Source of the DNA: Flavivirga abyssicola
GTDB taxonomy: Bacteria > Bacteroidota > Bacteroidia > Flavobacteriales > Flavobacteriaceae
DNA: 64,000 bases
Assembly: GCF_030540775.2 (NCBI RefSeq)
Contig: NZ_CP141266.1
Location: 4,017,001 to 4,081,000, forward strand
Direction of reading: 5' to 3'
A model generated the notes under the pieces. It worked only from the letters and a program-made list of their open reading frames with translations. It was not told the origin of the DNA and ran no database searches. Below are positions 27,926 to 36,099 of the stretch, piece by piece. A program made the translations under genes and the position numbers. How positions within the stretch are numbered: position 1 is the first letter of the stretch; each line of letters begins with the position of its first letter.

Positions 27926-27956
27926 AAGATCTGAATACTACATTCAGGTCTTTTTT
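27926..27956 (+). terminator. Orphan plus-strand terminator
   Basis: AAGATCTGAAT pairs with ATTCAGGTCTT (one G-U) across a 5-base loop and runs into six T residues on the plus strand. No plus-strand gene precedes it: the M23 gene upstream points away, and the next gene starts about 200 bases later. It may end a small RNA or act as a leader terminator. The rest of the 425-base gap shows no coding frame that I trust. Confidence 0.6.
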
Positions 27957-28160
27957 ATGGTAGTTTTTTAATTTTTTACCACATATTGAAGGTTTTAACA
28001 CATACATAGTTGATGTTTGATTTTGAAAAAAAGCATACATTTTGTCGATGAATTTTACCTTCAAAACCATTTCATCGTGTAATTTAAGAGTTCACATGAT
28101 TTTTATTTTTTTATGGATAGAAAGACTTAATTTTAACCTAAATTATTAAGTTTTAGTGTT

Positions 28161-28793
28161 ATGAAAAATCTAATGTCCCTTTTTTGTCTCGTATGTTTTA
28201 TATGCTTTTCTTCTACTATCACCGCACAAGAATCTGCGAGTATATCAGAAGAAAAACCTGTTGATTTTAAGAAACGTAGTCCCATTTATGATTATTCAGA
28301 AAAACAATTGAATAATGTAGATACCATTCCAGATTATGCATCCAAAAAAAATAAACTAAAAATTACTGGTACTATTTACGAAAGTGATGGTGTAACACCA
28401 GCTAAGAATGTGCTTCTTTTTATACATCAAGCTGATGAGAATGGAAATTTCGAATTAAAAAGACATAACAAAAAACGATATGTGCGTCATAGAGGCTGGA
28501 TACGAACAGATGCAGATGGGCATTATACATTCTACACGTTTGTTCCTGGTAAATATATATATGGCAATGAACTTAAACAGATACTTCCAATAGTTAAAGA
28601 ACCAGGTAAGCCTGAATATAAAATAGCAACTTACCTTTTTGATGATGATCCATTATTAAACGATAAACGTTCGAAAGTAAAACGAGCTGATGTTGGTAAC
28701 AGAATTCTTAAACTGGATAAAAAAGAAGGGTTGTATGTAGCCAAAAGAGATATTATATTGGGTAAAGAAGTTATAGACTCTTATGCTGAATAA
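28161..28793 (+). CDS. Secreted intradiol-dioxygenase-like protein, degenerate metal site
   Basis: The protein has 210 residues with a signal peptide (ending TITAQ). The centre matches the beta-sandwich of intradiol ring-cleavage dioxygenases: KITGTIYESDGVTPAKNVLL, RGWIRTDADGHYTFYTFVPG and the tyrosine after PGKY. Active members bind Fe(III) through two Tyr and two His, the latter in a PAHIHF-like motif. Here that segment reads LKQILPIVKEPG and has no His. A structural or binding role is more likely than catechol cleavage. The gene stands alone. Confidence 0.7.
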   Translation: MKNLMSLFCLVCFICFSSTITAQESASISEEKPVDFKKRSPIYDYSEKQLNNVDTIPDYASKKNKLKITGTIYESDGVTPAKNVLLFIHQADENGNFELKRHNKKRYVRHRGWIRTDADGHYTFYTFVPGKYIYGNELKQILPIVKEPGKPEYKIATYLFDDDPLLNDKRSKVKRADVGNRILKLDKKEGLYVAKRDIILGKEVIDSYAE

Positions 28794-28873
28794 TGAATTT
28801 GTGTTTTGTTAAGTTTATTACAAAAAAGCTTTAAAAAATAGATATTTATAGAATTTTGAAACTTGATTTCATT

Positions 28874-28905
28874 AAAGAGCCATCCTAATCGGGGTGGCTC
28901 TTTTC
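28874..28905 (+). terminator. Terminator after the dioxygenase-like gene
   Basis: GAGCCATCC pairs with GGGGTGGCTC (with one wobble) and is followed by TTTT, about 80 bases after the stop codon. A preceding AAA run makes it able to act in both directions. The following 300 bases, up to the lipoprotein gene at 29212, hold nothing else I can identify. Confidence 0.75.
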
Positions 28906-29211
28906 TATAGGAGCTTTTTCTCTGCCGTATTAGATTTCATTTATTATAGAAATAGGAGGATGTAGGCCTGAACTATGCCTCGCAGTAAATAACACTTCTA
29001 AAATATTTTTATTATATTTAAACCATCGCTTAAACATTAAGTGATTAATCTCTCCCTATTAAAATTATTAATACGCTTTACTGTCTAACAATTTACCTTT
29101 TTGGGTACTTGTTAAGCTATTTGTTTAATGAATTTGGCATTATCAAACGTCATTGTTTGCGCTTCATTCATTAGAACTATTAATAATTATACATATTAAA
29201 ATCATTTAAAA

Positions 29212-29559
29212 ATGAAGCCATTTAAGTATTTATCGATAGCTATTTTCTGTTGTATTTTAACGTCTTGCTATTCTGTGAGATTTCGTAATGTAAATGGTGC
29301 GCCACAACCTGATCCATTTTCAGATAGAGATGATTACTACAGAGGTATGGCAGTCGTAGAGTTCGATACTGTTATAAGTATCAAAGTAAGTTCAGAAGAT
29401 TTTACGTATTTAATCAAAGAAAAAGAAGCTTGCGAATCAGGAAAGTTAAATATTATTGAATACCGTAATACCTTTGGAGGTGTCTTATTAAGTGCTATTA
29501 CTTTTGGAAGAAAACGAAAAGTGAAAGTTAAGTATGTGTGTGAAAAATTAACAAATTAA
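29212..29559 (+). CDS. Small lipoprotein, Bor-like
   Basis: The protein has 115 residues with a clear lipobox (ILTSC, Cys near 19). It resembles small Bor/Iss-type or similar outer-membrane lipoproteins in size and in the closing LLSAITFGRKRKVKVKYVCE, which has a positively charged C-terminal strand. The only other Cys residues could form a disulfide. It precedes an FAD-linked oxidase gene by 6 bases and is probably cotranscribed with it. Function is unknown. Confidence 0.65.
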   Translation: MKPFKYLSIAIFCCILTSCYSVRFRNVNGAPQPDPFSDRDDYYRGMAVVEFDTVISIKVSSEDFTYLIKEKEACESGKLNIIEYRNTFGGVLLSAITFGRKRKVKVKYVCEKLTN

Positions 29560-29564
29560 GCATT

Positions 29565-31127
29565 ATGGCGACTACTAAAAGTAAATTTTTAAAAGAATGG
29601 AATACATTACATAAAAACGGACCTTTTCCGTTAAAAATTCTTTACCAGACTAAATTGGAAGGCGAACGAGCCATGCCTAAAAAGTTAGATCGTTATAACG
29701 ATGCGGCAAAAGAAATTCAACGTTTAATAAAGGAAACACATGCAGATGGAGATGGATTTCGTGCCTATGGATCAGCATGGTCAATGAATCATATTGCGAG
29801 TCATAAAGATAGAATGCATTATAATGGTTTTATGAATATTTCTTTACCCATTAATGCTAGTGATTGCCACGCTAATTCCAATTATGATTCATCAAATCTA
29901 TTTCTATTTGAATGTGGAACGACGATAAAAGAGGTGTCAGAGATTTTGGCAGAAAACGGAAAGTCTCTTAAAGCAAGCGGCGCAAGTAATGGTCAAACGT
30001 TAGCAGGTTGTATCTCTACCGGAGTACATGGTTCTGCTTTAGATGTTGGATCTGTACAGGATTATGTTGTGGGATTGAATCTGATAATTGGCCCAAATGA
30101 TGATGATATAGTATATATAGAACGTGATTCCAAGCCAGTTTTAAGTAATGAGTTTGTTAACAAGTTAAACGCAAGAATCATAAGAGATGATGGTTTATTT
30201 CATGCAGCAATGGTTGGTTTAGGCGGTTTTGGGTTTATACATGGAATCGTTATAGAAGCAGAGCCTATTTTTTTACTAAAACGTTATGTGAAAAAGATTA
30301 GTAAAACAACGGCTTATGAATTGGCAAAAACCATGGATTTTGAAAATGCGTCATTCACCATTCCAGAAGAGACGAATTCAAATGGAAAGGGAAATACACC
30401 CTACCATTATAAAATCTTTATCAACCAATATAGTAATGCCCCAGATTGTGTTGTGGAATTAATGTATAAGAAACCATATGTAGAACCTTATCCAGATCCG
30501 TTCCCAGTAATAAAAGAATCCCTTTATAGGGATCTTATCTTTCTATTTGTTAAACTTGCTGAAAATTTACCTAAAAGTATTCCATGGTTGGTAAAGCGTT
30601 TACGCAATACTATACTACCAAAGGTCGATGATCAAACAACAGGGATGCTAAAGGAAATATTCTGGGATGCACCTTATCAAGGACCTGCTTTTGCTTGTTC
30701 ATTTGGTATAGATCATAAAGATGGGCCAAAAGCTATGGAGCTTTTAGGAAAACTAACCAGAGATGAAGGCCCCATACCAGGGATCTTTGCCATGCGATTT
30801 GTTAAGCAATCTCAAGGTACTATAGCATTTACTAAGTTTCCTATTACTTGTATGTTAGAAATAGATGGTGTTCTTTGGAAAGAAACCAGAAAGATTATGA
30901 GCTTAAAGAAGTTTTCTAAACGCATGATAGAAGTGCTAAAGGATAACAACATCCCGTTTACCTTACATTGGGGAAAAAATAGTGATTGGGAATTTCCAGA
31001 ATTAGTAGAACATATGTATGGAAACCAGGCTAATAAATGGATTGCACAAAGAAAGTCATTATTATCGGAAGATATGTATGAGCTATTTTCAAATAAGTTT
31101 TTAAAGACGATTGGTTTAGCACCATAA
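29565..31127 (+). CDS. FAD-linked oxidase (PCMH/aldonolactone oxidase type)
   Basis: The 520-residue flavoprotein has an N-terminal FAD-binding PCMH domain: FRAYGSAWSMNHI, then LKASGASNGQTLAGCISTGV with HGS, the dinucleotide-binding loop of aldonolactone and cholesterol-oxidase-like enzymes. The C-terminal half is the substrate/cap domain and ends in FTLHWGKNSDWEF, like the HWGK motif of D-arabinono-lactone/GLDH-type oxidases. It would oxidise a sugar lactone or polyol with O2 or a quinone as acceptor. There is no signal peptide, so it is cytosolic. The substrate is unknown. Confidence 0.85.
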   Translation: MATTKSKFLKEWNTLHKNGPFPLKILYQTKLEGERAMPKKLDRYNDAAKEIQRLIKETHADGDGFRAYGSAWSMNHIASHKDRMHYNGFMNISLPINASDCHANSNYDSSNLFLFECGTTIKEVSEILAENGKSLKASGASNGQTLAGCISTGVHGSALDVGSVQDYVVGLNLIIGPNDDDIVYIERDSKPVLSNEFVNKLNARIIRDDGLFHAAMVGLGGFGFIHGIVIEAEPIFLLKRYVKKISKTTAYELAKTMDFENASFTIPEETNSNGKGNTPYHYKIFINQYSNAPDCVVELMYKKPYVEPYPDPFPVIKESLYRDLIFLFVKLAENLPKSIPWLVKRLRNTILPKVDDQTTGMLKEIFWDAPYQGPAFACSFGIDHKDGPKAMELLGKLTRDEGPIPGIFAMRFVKQSQGTIAFTKFPITCMLEIDGVLWKETRKIMSLKKFSKRMIEVLKDNNIPFTLHWGKNSDWEFPELVEHMYGNQANKWIAQRKSLLSEDMYELFSNKFLKTIGLAP

Positions 31128-31178
31128 TATAAAACAACAACCTTATATATTGCAGAGTTAGACCTATGTTTTTAGTGA

Positions 31179-31196
31179 ATTCTGAGCGCTCAGAAT
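31179..31196. repeat. 18-bp perfect palindrome
   Basis: ATTCTGAGCGCTCAGAAT is a perfect dyad with no loop, between the oxidase and M64-like peptidase genes. It could be a dimeric regulator site, a hairpin of the TGAGC/GCTCA repeat type common in Bacteroidota, or part of a weak terminator. No T run follows. Confidence 0.6.
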
Positions 31197-31303
31197 CTTG
31201 GACGCTTATCTGGTAATTGCCATTTTTAATTCCAACTTCCCTAATATTTTTATATTTCCCCTTACTTCACGTTTTTATGGGCAAGAATAACAGTTATTAA
31301 AAA

Positions 31304-31369
31304 CAGGAAAAACACCCTTTTGAAAGGGGAATAAAACTAATAGTTTGTTCTTGTTATAGTTTAATTTTA
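31304..31369 (+). promoter_or_regulatory. Promoter with CAGG-CACCC-N8-GGGG upstream element
   Basis: CAGGAAAAACACCC, eight bases, then GGGG, is followed exactly 32 bases later by TAATTTTA, a near match to the Bacteroidota -7 element TAnnTTTG. The same blocks with the same 8- and 32-base spacings occur upstream of the Nif11-like gene near 49.2 kb. The CACCC/GGGG pair is an imperfect dyad, suitable for an activator. It lies about 55 bases before the peptidase ATG. Confidence 0.6.
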
Positions 31370-31422
31370 CAACATGCTAACAGTTTGACTTTTAGCATTT
31401 AATAACTTCAAAACAACTAAAT

Positions 31423-32493
31423 ATGAAAAGTAAAAAGAACTTACAATCGTTTTCGATTCTGGCAGGTATTGTTATGACAGTATTCCTGTCATCCTGTGAA
31501 AAAGACCCAGTTACGTTAGCTTTGCACGAGCCCATTCACCCTACGAGTAGTCAACAAGTAACATACAATCTCACTAAAGTGACATCTGGTAGTATTGACT
31601 CAGCAAAATTGTACGAACAAGTAAGCACAATTAATAGTAGTGGTACTATCACTTCAACAGGTTCTGATGTATTATTGCAAACCTGGACAAGTCCTTCTGG
31701 TGATTTATCTCATACAAAAAGCAGTGGTCATGGATCTAACAAACTCGTAACGTATCGTTGGGAAATAACAACTCCCGATCAAAGCAAAACATTTGAAGTA
31801 ACCTATGCAACACGACCATATCCTGTTACTAATATGCCGGCACCGGTATACTGCCAAGGTGATCCTGATGATGTGTTTGATGTTGTATTTATACCAGACA
31901 CAGATATTACAACTATGTCTAATTTTTATGACAATTGCCACGGTGCCATAGAAGAAGCTTTCTTTGATGAACCTCATACCAGGTTTTGGAGGCGTCAATA
32001 TAATTTTTATATTAATAAACAGAAAGGAACAGCTACCGATTATGATGATATTGCCACAGATGGTACACATCAGGTTCCTTCAAACAATGCTAACTTAGCT
32101 TTTGCAGAAGGAAGGGTTTTAATGCATGAAAATAATTTGAGAGACTACGCTTCTGGAGGGTTGTTTTCTACCGAAATGCAAAATAGAGGAACGATTATGC
32201 ATGAATCTGGACATGCGTTATATGATCTTGCAGATGAATATGGTGGTGGTGTACATTGGGAAGAAACGAATTATCCTAATAATTGGCCAACATTAGCCGA
32301 TGCTCAAGCAGCCGGTAATAATTATGGAAGTTGTAAATCACCATCAGATGCTACAGAAATGGGGTCTAGTGGATGGTATCATTTATGTGTATCAAATTGC
32401 CAGATGGTAACCTCTGGACTTACACATACAGAGTATGACTGTCCTTGTAAATCCAGAATTACATATACAGTACTTGATAACGCTATAAATTAA
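31423..32493 (+). CDS. M64-like zinc metallopeptidase, lipoprotein
   Basis: The protein has 356 residues with a lipobox (FLSSC, Cys near 25). The N-terminal 130 residues form a beta-rich domain. The catalytic part begins near DVVFIPD, a feature of M64 (IgA-peptidase-like) enzymes. The zinc site is HESGHALYDLADEY, that is HExxH plus a distal DE. Several Cys near the end (YGSCKSPS, HLCVSNCQM, YDCPCKSR) suggest disulfides. It is exposed in the envelope and probably degrades proteins. It pairs with the exported protein that starts 6 bases after its stop, and its promoter is of the shared CAGG/GGGG type. Confidence 0.85.
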   Translation: MKSKKNLQSFSILAGIVMTVFLSSCEKDPVTLALHEPIHPTSSQQVTYNLTKVTSGSIDSAKLYEQVSTINSSGTITSTGSDVLLQTWTSPSGDLSHTKSSGHGSNKLVTYRWEITTPDQSKTFEVTYATRPYPVTNMPAPVYCQGDPDDVFDVVFIPDTDITTMSNFYDNCHGAIEEAFFDEPHTRFWRRQYNFYINKQKGTATDYDDIATDGTHQVPSNNANLAFAEGRVLMHENNLRDYASGGLFSTEMQNRGTIMHESGHALYDLADEYGGGVHWEETNYPNNWPTLADAQAAGNNYGSCKSPSDATEMGSSGWYHLCVSNCQMVTSGLTHTEYDCPCKSRITYTVLDNAIN

Positions 32494-32499
32494 AATACA

Positions 32500-33018
32500 A
32501 TGAAAACCATATATAAAATAATAGTAGCTCTAATATGCATCACTAATGTTTTAGCTATACAGGCTCAAGAAACCAATGAGGAAAAAAGAAAACAGGCTGA
32601 GAAAAACACATCGCCATTTACACTAGGTCATTTTTCAATAAACGAACATTCATTTTATGTCTTAACAGTGCATGTAACAGATGGAACTATAGTATTGGAT
32701 GAACGTGCCGTTTTAAAAGAAGTGGGAGGGAAGCTTCCGCATCAACGAGGTAACTTTAATATTGAACTTTTAAACACAGAAGGGAAAGTTATTAGTAATT
32801 ATATGATACCAGACCCACTCTTAGTCAGATCTTGTGAAGAAGGAAAGGACGACAATACATTTTTAAAATCTGGAACGATTCAAATTCCGTTTCAAAAATC
32901 TCCGGATATTTCGAGATTAGTTTTAATTAGAGACAAACAAACAGTTGGAAATTTAGATGTTACAGCTTTAATAAAGGGAAAAGGCAATGATGATAAAGAC
33001 GAAAGGGAAGATGATTGA
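32500..33018 (+). CDS. Exported partner protein of the M64-like peptidase
   Basis: The protein has 172 residues with a signal peptide (ending LAIQAQ). Beta-rich segments (FYVLTVHVTDGTIVLDERAV, RGNFNIELLNTEGKVISNYM, TIQIPFQKSPDISRLVLIRD) suggest a beta-sandwich. The C-terminus is strongly charged (GNDDKDEREDD). M64 peptidases often have an accessory beta-sandwich domain of this sort within the same chain. Here it may be a separate protein (inference). Function is unknown. Confidence 0.7.
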   Translation: MKTIYKIIVALICITNVLAIQAQETNEEKRKQAEKNTSPFTLGHFSINEHSFYVLTVHVTDGTIVLDERAVLKEVGGKLPHQRGNFNIELLNTEGKVISNYMIPDPLLVRSCEEGKDDNTFLKSGTIQIPFQKSPDISRLVLIRDKQTVGNLDVTALIKGKGNDDKDEREDD

Positions 33019-33379
33019 TTAATGTTTTTAATTTAAAGACAAAAACTATCTTTTATGTCATAGAGATCGCCATGCAATGTTGTACAGTAAATGATTTGTT
33101 TTTTGTAATGTTCAGTGTACGTAACCATCCTAATACGCTAAATAGCTATAAGCAATTTTTAATAAATGGATTAGTTTAGGATGTGTATGCTGAACATGTT
33201 TTAGTAACCTTATATAATTTTCTAAATTCAGACAACCAATAATATGAAATACCTATAAAACATATAATTTTAAATAATTTTTATATATTTACAGTAATTA
33301 CTTGCTTTTTAAGTAGTTTTATTCTCCTTATAAAGAGTTTTTAATAGCAAATTTAATCATTAACTCTAATTCATTTATT
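33019..33379. other. Non-coding gap before the repeat-peptide gene
   Basis: This A/T-rich stretch of 361 bases has no credible frame. A TATATTTA sequence about 85 bases before the repeat-peptide start could be a weak -7 element. ACTTGC...AAGT makes a small dyad near 33302. No terminator with a T run was seen after the peptidase partner gene. Confidence 0.4.
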
Positions 33380-33787
33380 TTGGGAAAATCTAAACAAACA
33401 CCTCATTTTGATTCTTTTATGCAGGAAGCAGGCGAAGTTAACAGATCTCTGGCTAACGAAAGTTCTATTCTATCAGAAATTGCATCAGCAGAACCTGTTG
33501 TAATAAGCGAACTGCTATCTGCCGAACCAGCAATGATGGAAAAAATACTGTCTGCTGAGCCCACTATGTTATCTGAAATTGCATCAGCAGAACCAACCAT
33601 ACTTGGAGAATTAATAGCCGCAGAGCCATCCTTATTTGCCGAAATAGCAACTGCTGAACCTGCAATGTTATCAGAAATAGCCGCCGCAGAACCTGTTGTT
33701 TTTTCTAAAATAGCGGCAGCAGAGCCGGTAATTTTTGGAAAAGCAATGGCCAGTGTGATTTCTGAAATTGCAAGTTCGAAAAAATAA
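33380..33787 (+). CDS. Repeat peptide with 11-residue AEP repeats
   Basis: The protein has 135 residues. After about 28 non-repeated residues (GKSKQTPHFDSFMQEAGEVN...) come eight copies of an 11-residue unit, consensus [SGA]-[EK]-[IL]-x-x-A-E-P-x-x-[ILFM] (for example SEIASAEPVVI and SEIAAAEPVVF), plus a degenerate ninth copy. There is no signal peptide and no Cys. The start is TTG (ATG at 33419 is the alternative). A perfect 13-bp hairpin separates it from an adenylate-forming enzyme and four coupled genes. No family is recognised. It could be the scaffold or substrate of that enzyme set. Regular Glu and Pro spacing suggests short helices capped by Pro. Confidence 0.75.
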   Translation: MGKSKQTPHFDSFMQEAGEVNRSLANESSILSEIASAEPVVISELLSAEPAMMEKILSAEPTMLSEIASAEPTILGELIAAEPSLFAEIATAEPAMLSEIAAAEPVVFSKIAAAEPVIFGKAMASVISEIASSKK

Positions 33788-33807
33788 ATCATCATACATT
33801 TTAAAAC

Positions 33808-33871
33808 CAGATGCTCTAAGTATTTTATTTCCTGAGACTACTCGTATGGGAATAATAGCTTAGAGCATCTG
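33808..33871 (+). promoter_or_regulatory. 13-bp perfect hairpin between repeat peptide and enzyme genes
   Basis: CAGATGCTCTAAG and CTTAGAGCATCTG are perfect complements separated by 38 bases. There is no T run right after the stem, so it is better seen as an mRNA stabiliser, processing site or attenuator. This would let the peptide be made in excess over the enzymes. Confidence 0.6.
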
Positions 33872-33895
33872 ATTATTAAAAAATTCAGTTATCAG

Positions 33896-35362
33896 ATGGA
33901 TGACCAAACATTGCTTACCGAAAAGCGCCATGTCATTATGACTCCAGATAGATTTCTATCAAAAGTTATAGAATTACCAGAAAAATTAGAGTCAAATCAT
34001 GTAGGATCTGGGATTCTGGCTCCGTTATTTTCTTATATAATCACAGAGCCTGTTAAGTATCACGAAGGCTATGAATTATTACAAAACAAGTTATTAGACC
34101 TTACCTTAAGGACGGCTAAAGAAAATACACCTTACTATAAAGAAACAATACCTAATGATGCTAATTGGACCATATCTAAATTAGATCGATTACTTACGCT
34201 AAGTAAAGATGAACTTTATCAAAATCGTGCAGAGATTCTATCTGAAATCACAACCTTTGGTTTTGTAACTTTTACAACAGGAACCACAAACCAGCCTCCA
34301 TTACTTATTGAAAGGTCTCAGGAAGAGCAATTATATCTTCAAAACTTTTTTTCGATTTTACAGTCAGGGATGTTGCATTCAGAAAAATTAAAACCTCTTG
34401 GCATTGTTGAAGGCTCTATGAACCATGGTTCTGTTTTAAGGCTACCGGGTATAGGGTATAATTTTATGATTGAACTAACTAAGGATTATGGCGTTATCCG
34501 TACAGCCTGGTTGCTACAAAATGAATTTCACTTTAATGGTATTGAAAATAAAGTAAGTCAATTAAATACAACAGTAATGGGATTAAGTTATTTATACCAG
34601 TATTTAACTGAAAACAATATTGAAATTCCAAAAGACCAGCTTAATTCAATAACAATCTTTGGTTGGCCAGTTCCCAAAAGCAGACGCAAAAAATTTGAAG
34701 ATTATTTTAATGTAAAAATTAGTGATAATTATTCCATGTCTGAGATGTTTGGAGGCGCAAAATATTGTCAGCAGTGCGATGGGTACCATTTTGACCCGTT
34801 TGTTGTCCCTGAAATAATAGATTTAGAAACAGGTAAACAATTAGAAACGGGTACAGGAGAACTTATATTAACACCCCTTTTTCCTTTTACGCAGCGTTTT
34901 GTTTTGATACGTTATCGCACTGGTGATTTAGTCGATGTAACTAAAGTAAACTGTGATAAAGGCATACTGGCTTATAAATTTAGAGGACGATTAAAACGTT
35001 GTGTTAAAATGACTCCAGACTTATATTTTGGGGAGGCAGAAATCGCAAAGGCGATTGATGACATTGAAGAACTTAACAGAGCATCAACAGGATTTAGCAT
35101 TTTTAAAGATAATAACAAGAACAATTGGCCATTGTTTAAAATGGTTAAAAAAGATGGTTGTTTCGAAATTCTGATTGAGCTAAAATTTGATCCTCAAAAG
35201 GATTCGAAAACCTCCAATAAAGTACTAAAAAAAATATATGATAAAATACTTTTAGAACTACCAGATTCAGTGACTAACTGGATACAACAAAACCCAGATA
35301 ATTTTAAAATAACCTTGAAATCACCACATAGTTTTGAAAAAAGAGACTATTGGAATTTATAA
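33896..35362 (+). CDS. Adenylate-forming enzyme, PaaK/CapK (F390-synthetase-like) type
   Basis: The protein has 488 residues. AMP-binding motifs of the phenylacetate-CoA ligase/CapK branch are present: the P-loop FTTGTTNQPP, DNYSMSEMFGG for the Tyr/Glu motif, then CDGYHF, TGELILTPLFPFTQRF and the RYRTGDLVDV hinge. A CxxC pair (KYCQQCDGYH) recalls the zinc site in some members. Such enzymes activate a carboxylate as an acyl-AMP, then pass it to CoA or an amine. It is the first of five coupled genes. The substrate is unknown and need not be aromatic. Confidence 0.8.
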   Translation: MDDQTLLTEKRHVIMTPDRFLSKVIELPEKLESNHVGSGILAPLFSYIITEPVKYHEGYELLQNKLLDLTLRTAKENTPYYKETIPNDANWTISKLDRLLTLSKDELYQNRAEILSEITTFGFVTFTTGTTNQPPLLIERSQEEQLYLQNFFSILQSGMLHSEKLKPLGIVEGSMNHGSVLRLPGIGYNFMIELTKDYGVIRTAWLLQNEFHFNGIENKVSQLNTTVMGLSYLYQYLTENNIEIPKDQLNSITIFGWPVPKSRRKKFEDYFNVKISDNYSMSEMFGGAKYCQQCDGYHFDPFVVPEIIDLETGKQLETGTGELILTPLFPFTQRFVLIRYRTGDLVDVTKVNCDKGILAYKFRGRLKRCVKMTPDLYFGEAEIAKAIDDIEELNRASTGFSIFKDNNKNNWPLFKMVKKDGCFEILIELKFDPQKDSKTSNKVLKKIYDKILLELPDSVTNWIQQNPDNFKITLKSPHSFEKRDYWNL

Positions 35363-35376
35363 TTAAACTAAATATT

Positions 35377-36099
35377 ATGACGACACAAACTGTTAATAAC
35401 ACTTTAAAAGAAGAGCCTATTGTTAAGGGAAAAAGTAAGTACCTATATAATTATGACAATGAACATTACATCGCACAATTAATTCCTTCATTATCAAGTT
35501 TTACTTATGATAGGTATGAAATGGTGGAAAAAACCCAAGATTTACGATTGGATTTTTATGAAATGGCTGTCGCATTGTTAAATAAACATGATGTCCCTAC
35601 AGCATTTGTTAAACGATTAGACACAGATAAATACCTGACACGAAAATGTACAAGCCCTCCTTTTGAGGTGATCGTTAAAAATTATGCAGTAGGGTCGACA
35701 CAACGAAAATATCCAGGTCTTTTTCCAGATAATCATAAATTTTCAACGCCCATTGTAAAATTTGATTATAGAATTGATCCTGAAGATATTCCTATTTCTG
35801 CGGATTATTTAAAAGTTTATGGAGAAGATCCAGATTTACTGAAAAAATTAGCATTAAAAACAAATGAGATCTTATGTGAGTGGTTATCTCCAAATGTTCT
35901 AGTCGATTTTTGTTTAATTTTTGGTACCAACAATGATGGAGAAGTTTGTATTACTTCAGAAATATCACCTGACTGTATGCGATTAAAATCTGAAAATGGT
36001 GAATCCCTTGATAAAGATTTATTCAGACAGGGTAAAAGCCATGAAGAAATTATTGATACCTGGACGCAGCTTATCGCCGACATAAAATCAAAAAAATGA
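35377..36099 (+). CDS. PurC-like (SAICAR-synthetase-family) amide ligase, diverged
   Basis: The 240-residue sequence aligns throughout with bacterial PurC: IVKGKSKYLYNYDNE at the ATP site, FEVIVKNYAVGST, and the end EISPDCMRL...GESLDKDLFR. PurC joins aspartate to a carboxylate in purine synthesis. Catalytic-region differences stand out: the usual DFKFEFG is DFCLIFG and the usual DEISPD is SEISPD, so the enzyme has probably been recruited to another amide bond. ATG at 35377 is chosen, 14 bases after the ligase stop; the upstream TTG in frame gives no family match. Four bases overlap the SDR gene. Confidence 0.8.
   Translation: MTTQTVNNTLKEEPIVKGKSKYLYNYDNEHYIAQLIPSLSSFTYDRYEMVEKTQDLRLDFYEMAVALLNKHDVPTAFVKRLDTDKYLTRKCTSPPFEVIVKNYAVGSTQRKYPGLFPDNHKFSTPIVKFDYRIDPEDIPISADYLKVYGEDPDLLKKLALKTNEILCEWLSPNVLVDFCLIFGTNNDGEVCITSEISPDCMRLKSENGESLDKDLFRQGKSHEEIIDTWTQLIADIKSKK

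Noticed and set aside
27819-28070. Minus-strand frame of 83 codons upstream of the M23 gene
   Set aside because: Its composition is A/T driven, it runs through a plus-strand terminator hairpin, and it shows no domain or start context.
33403-33795. Long minus-strand frame with GSAxAI-type repeats opposite the AEP-repeat gene
   Set aside because: It is the mirror of the repeat region. It has no start context, and the plus-strand frame fits the downstream operon.
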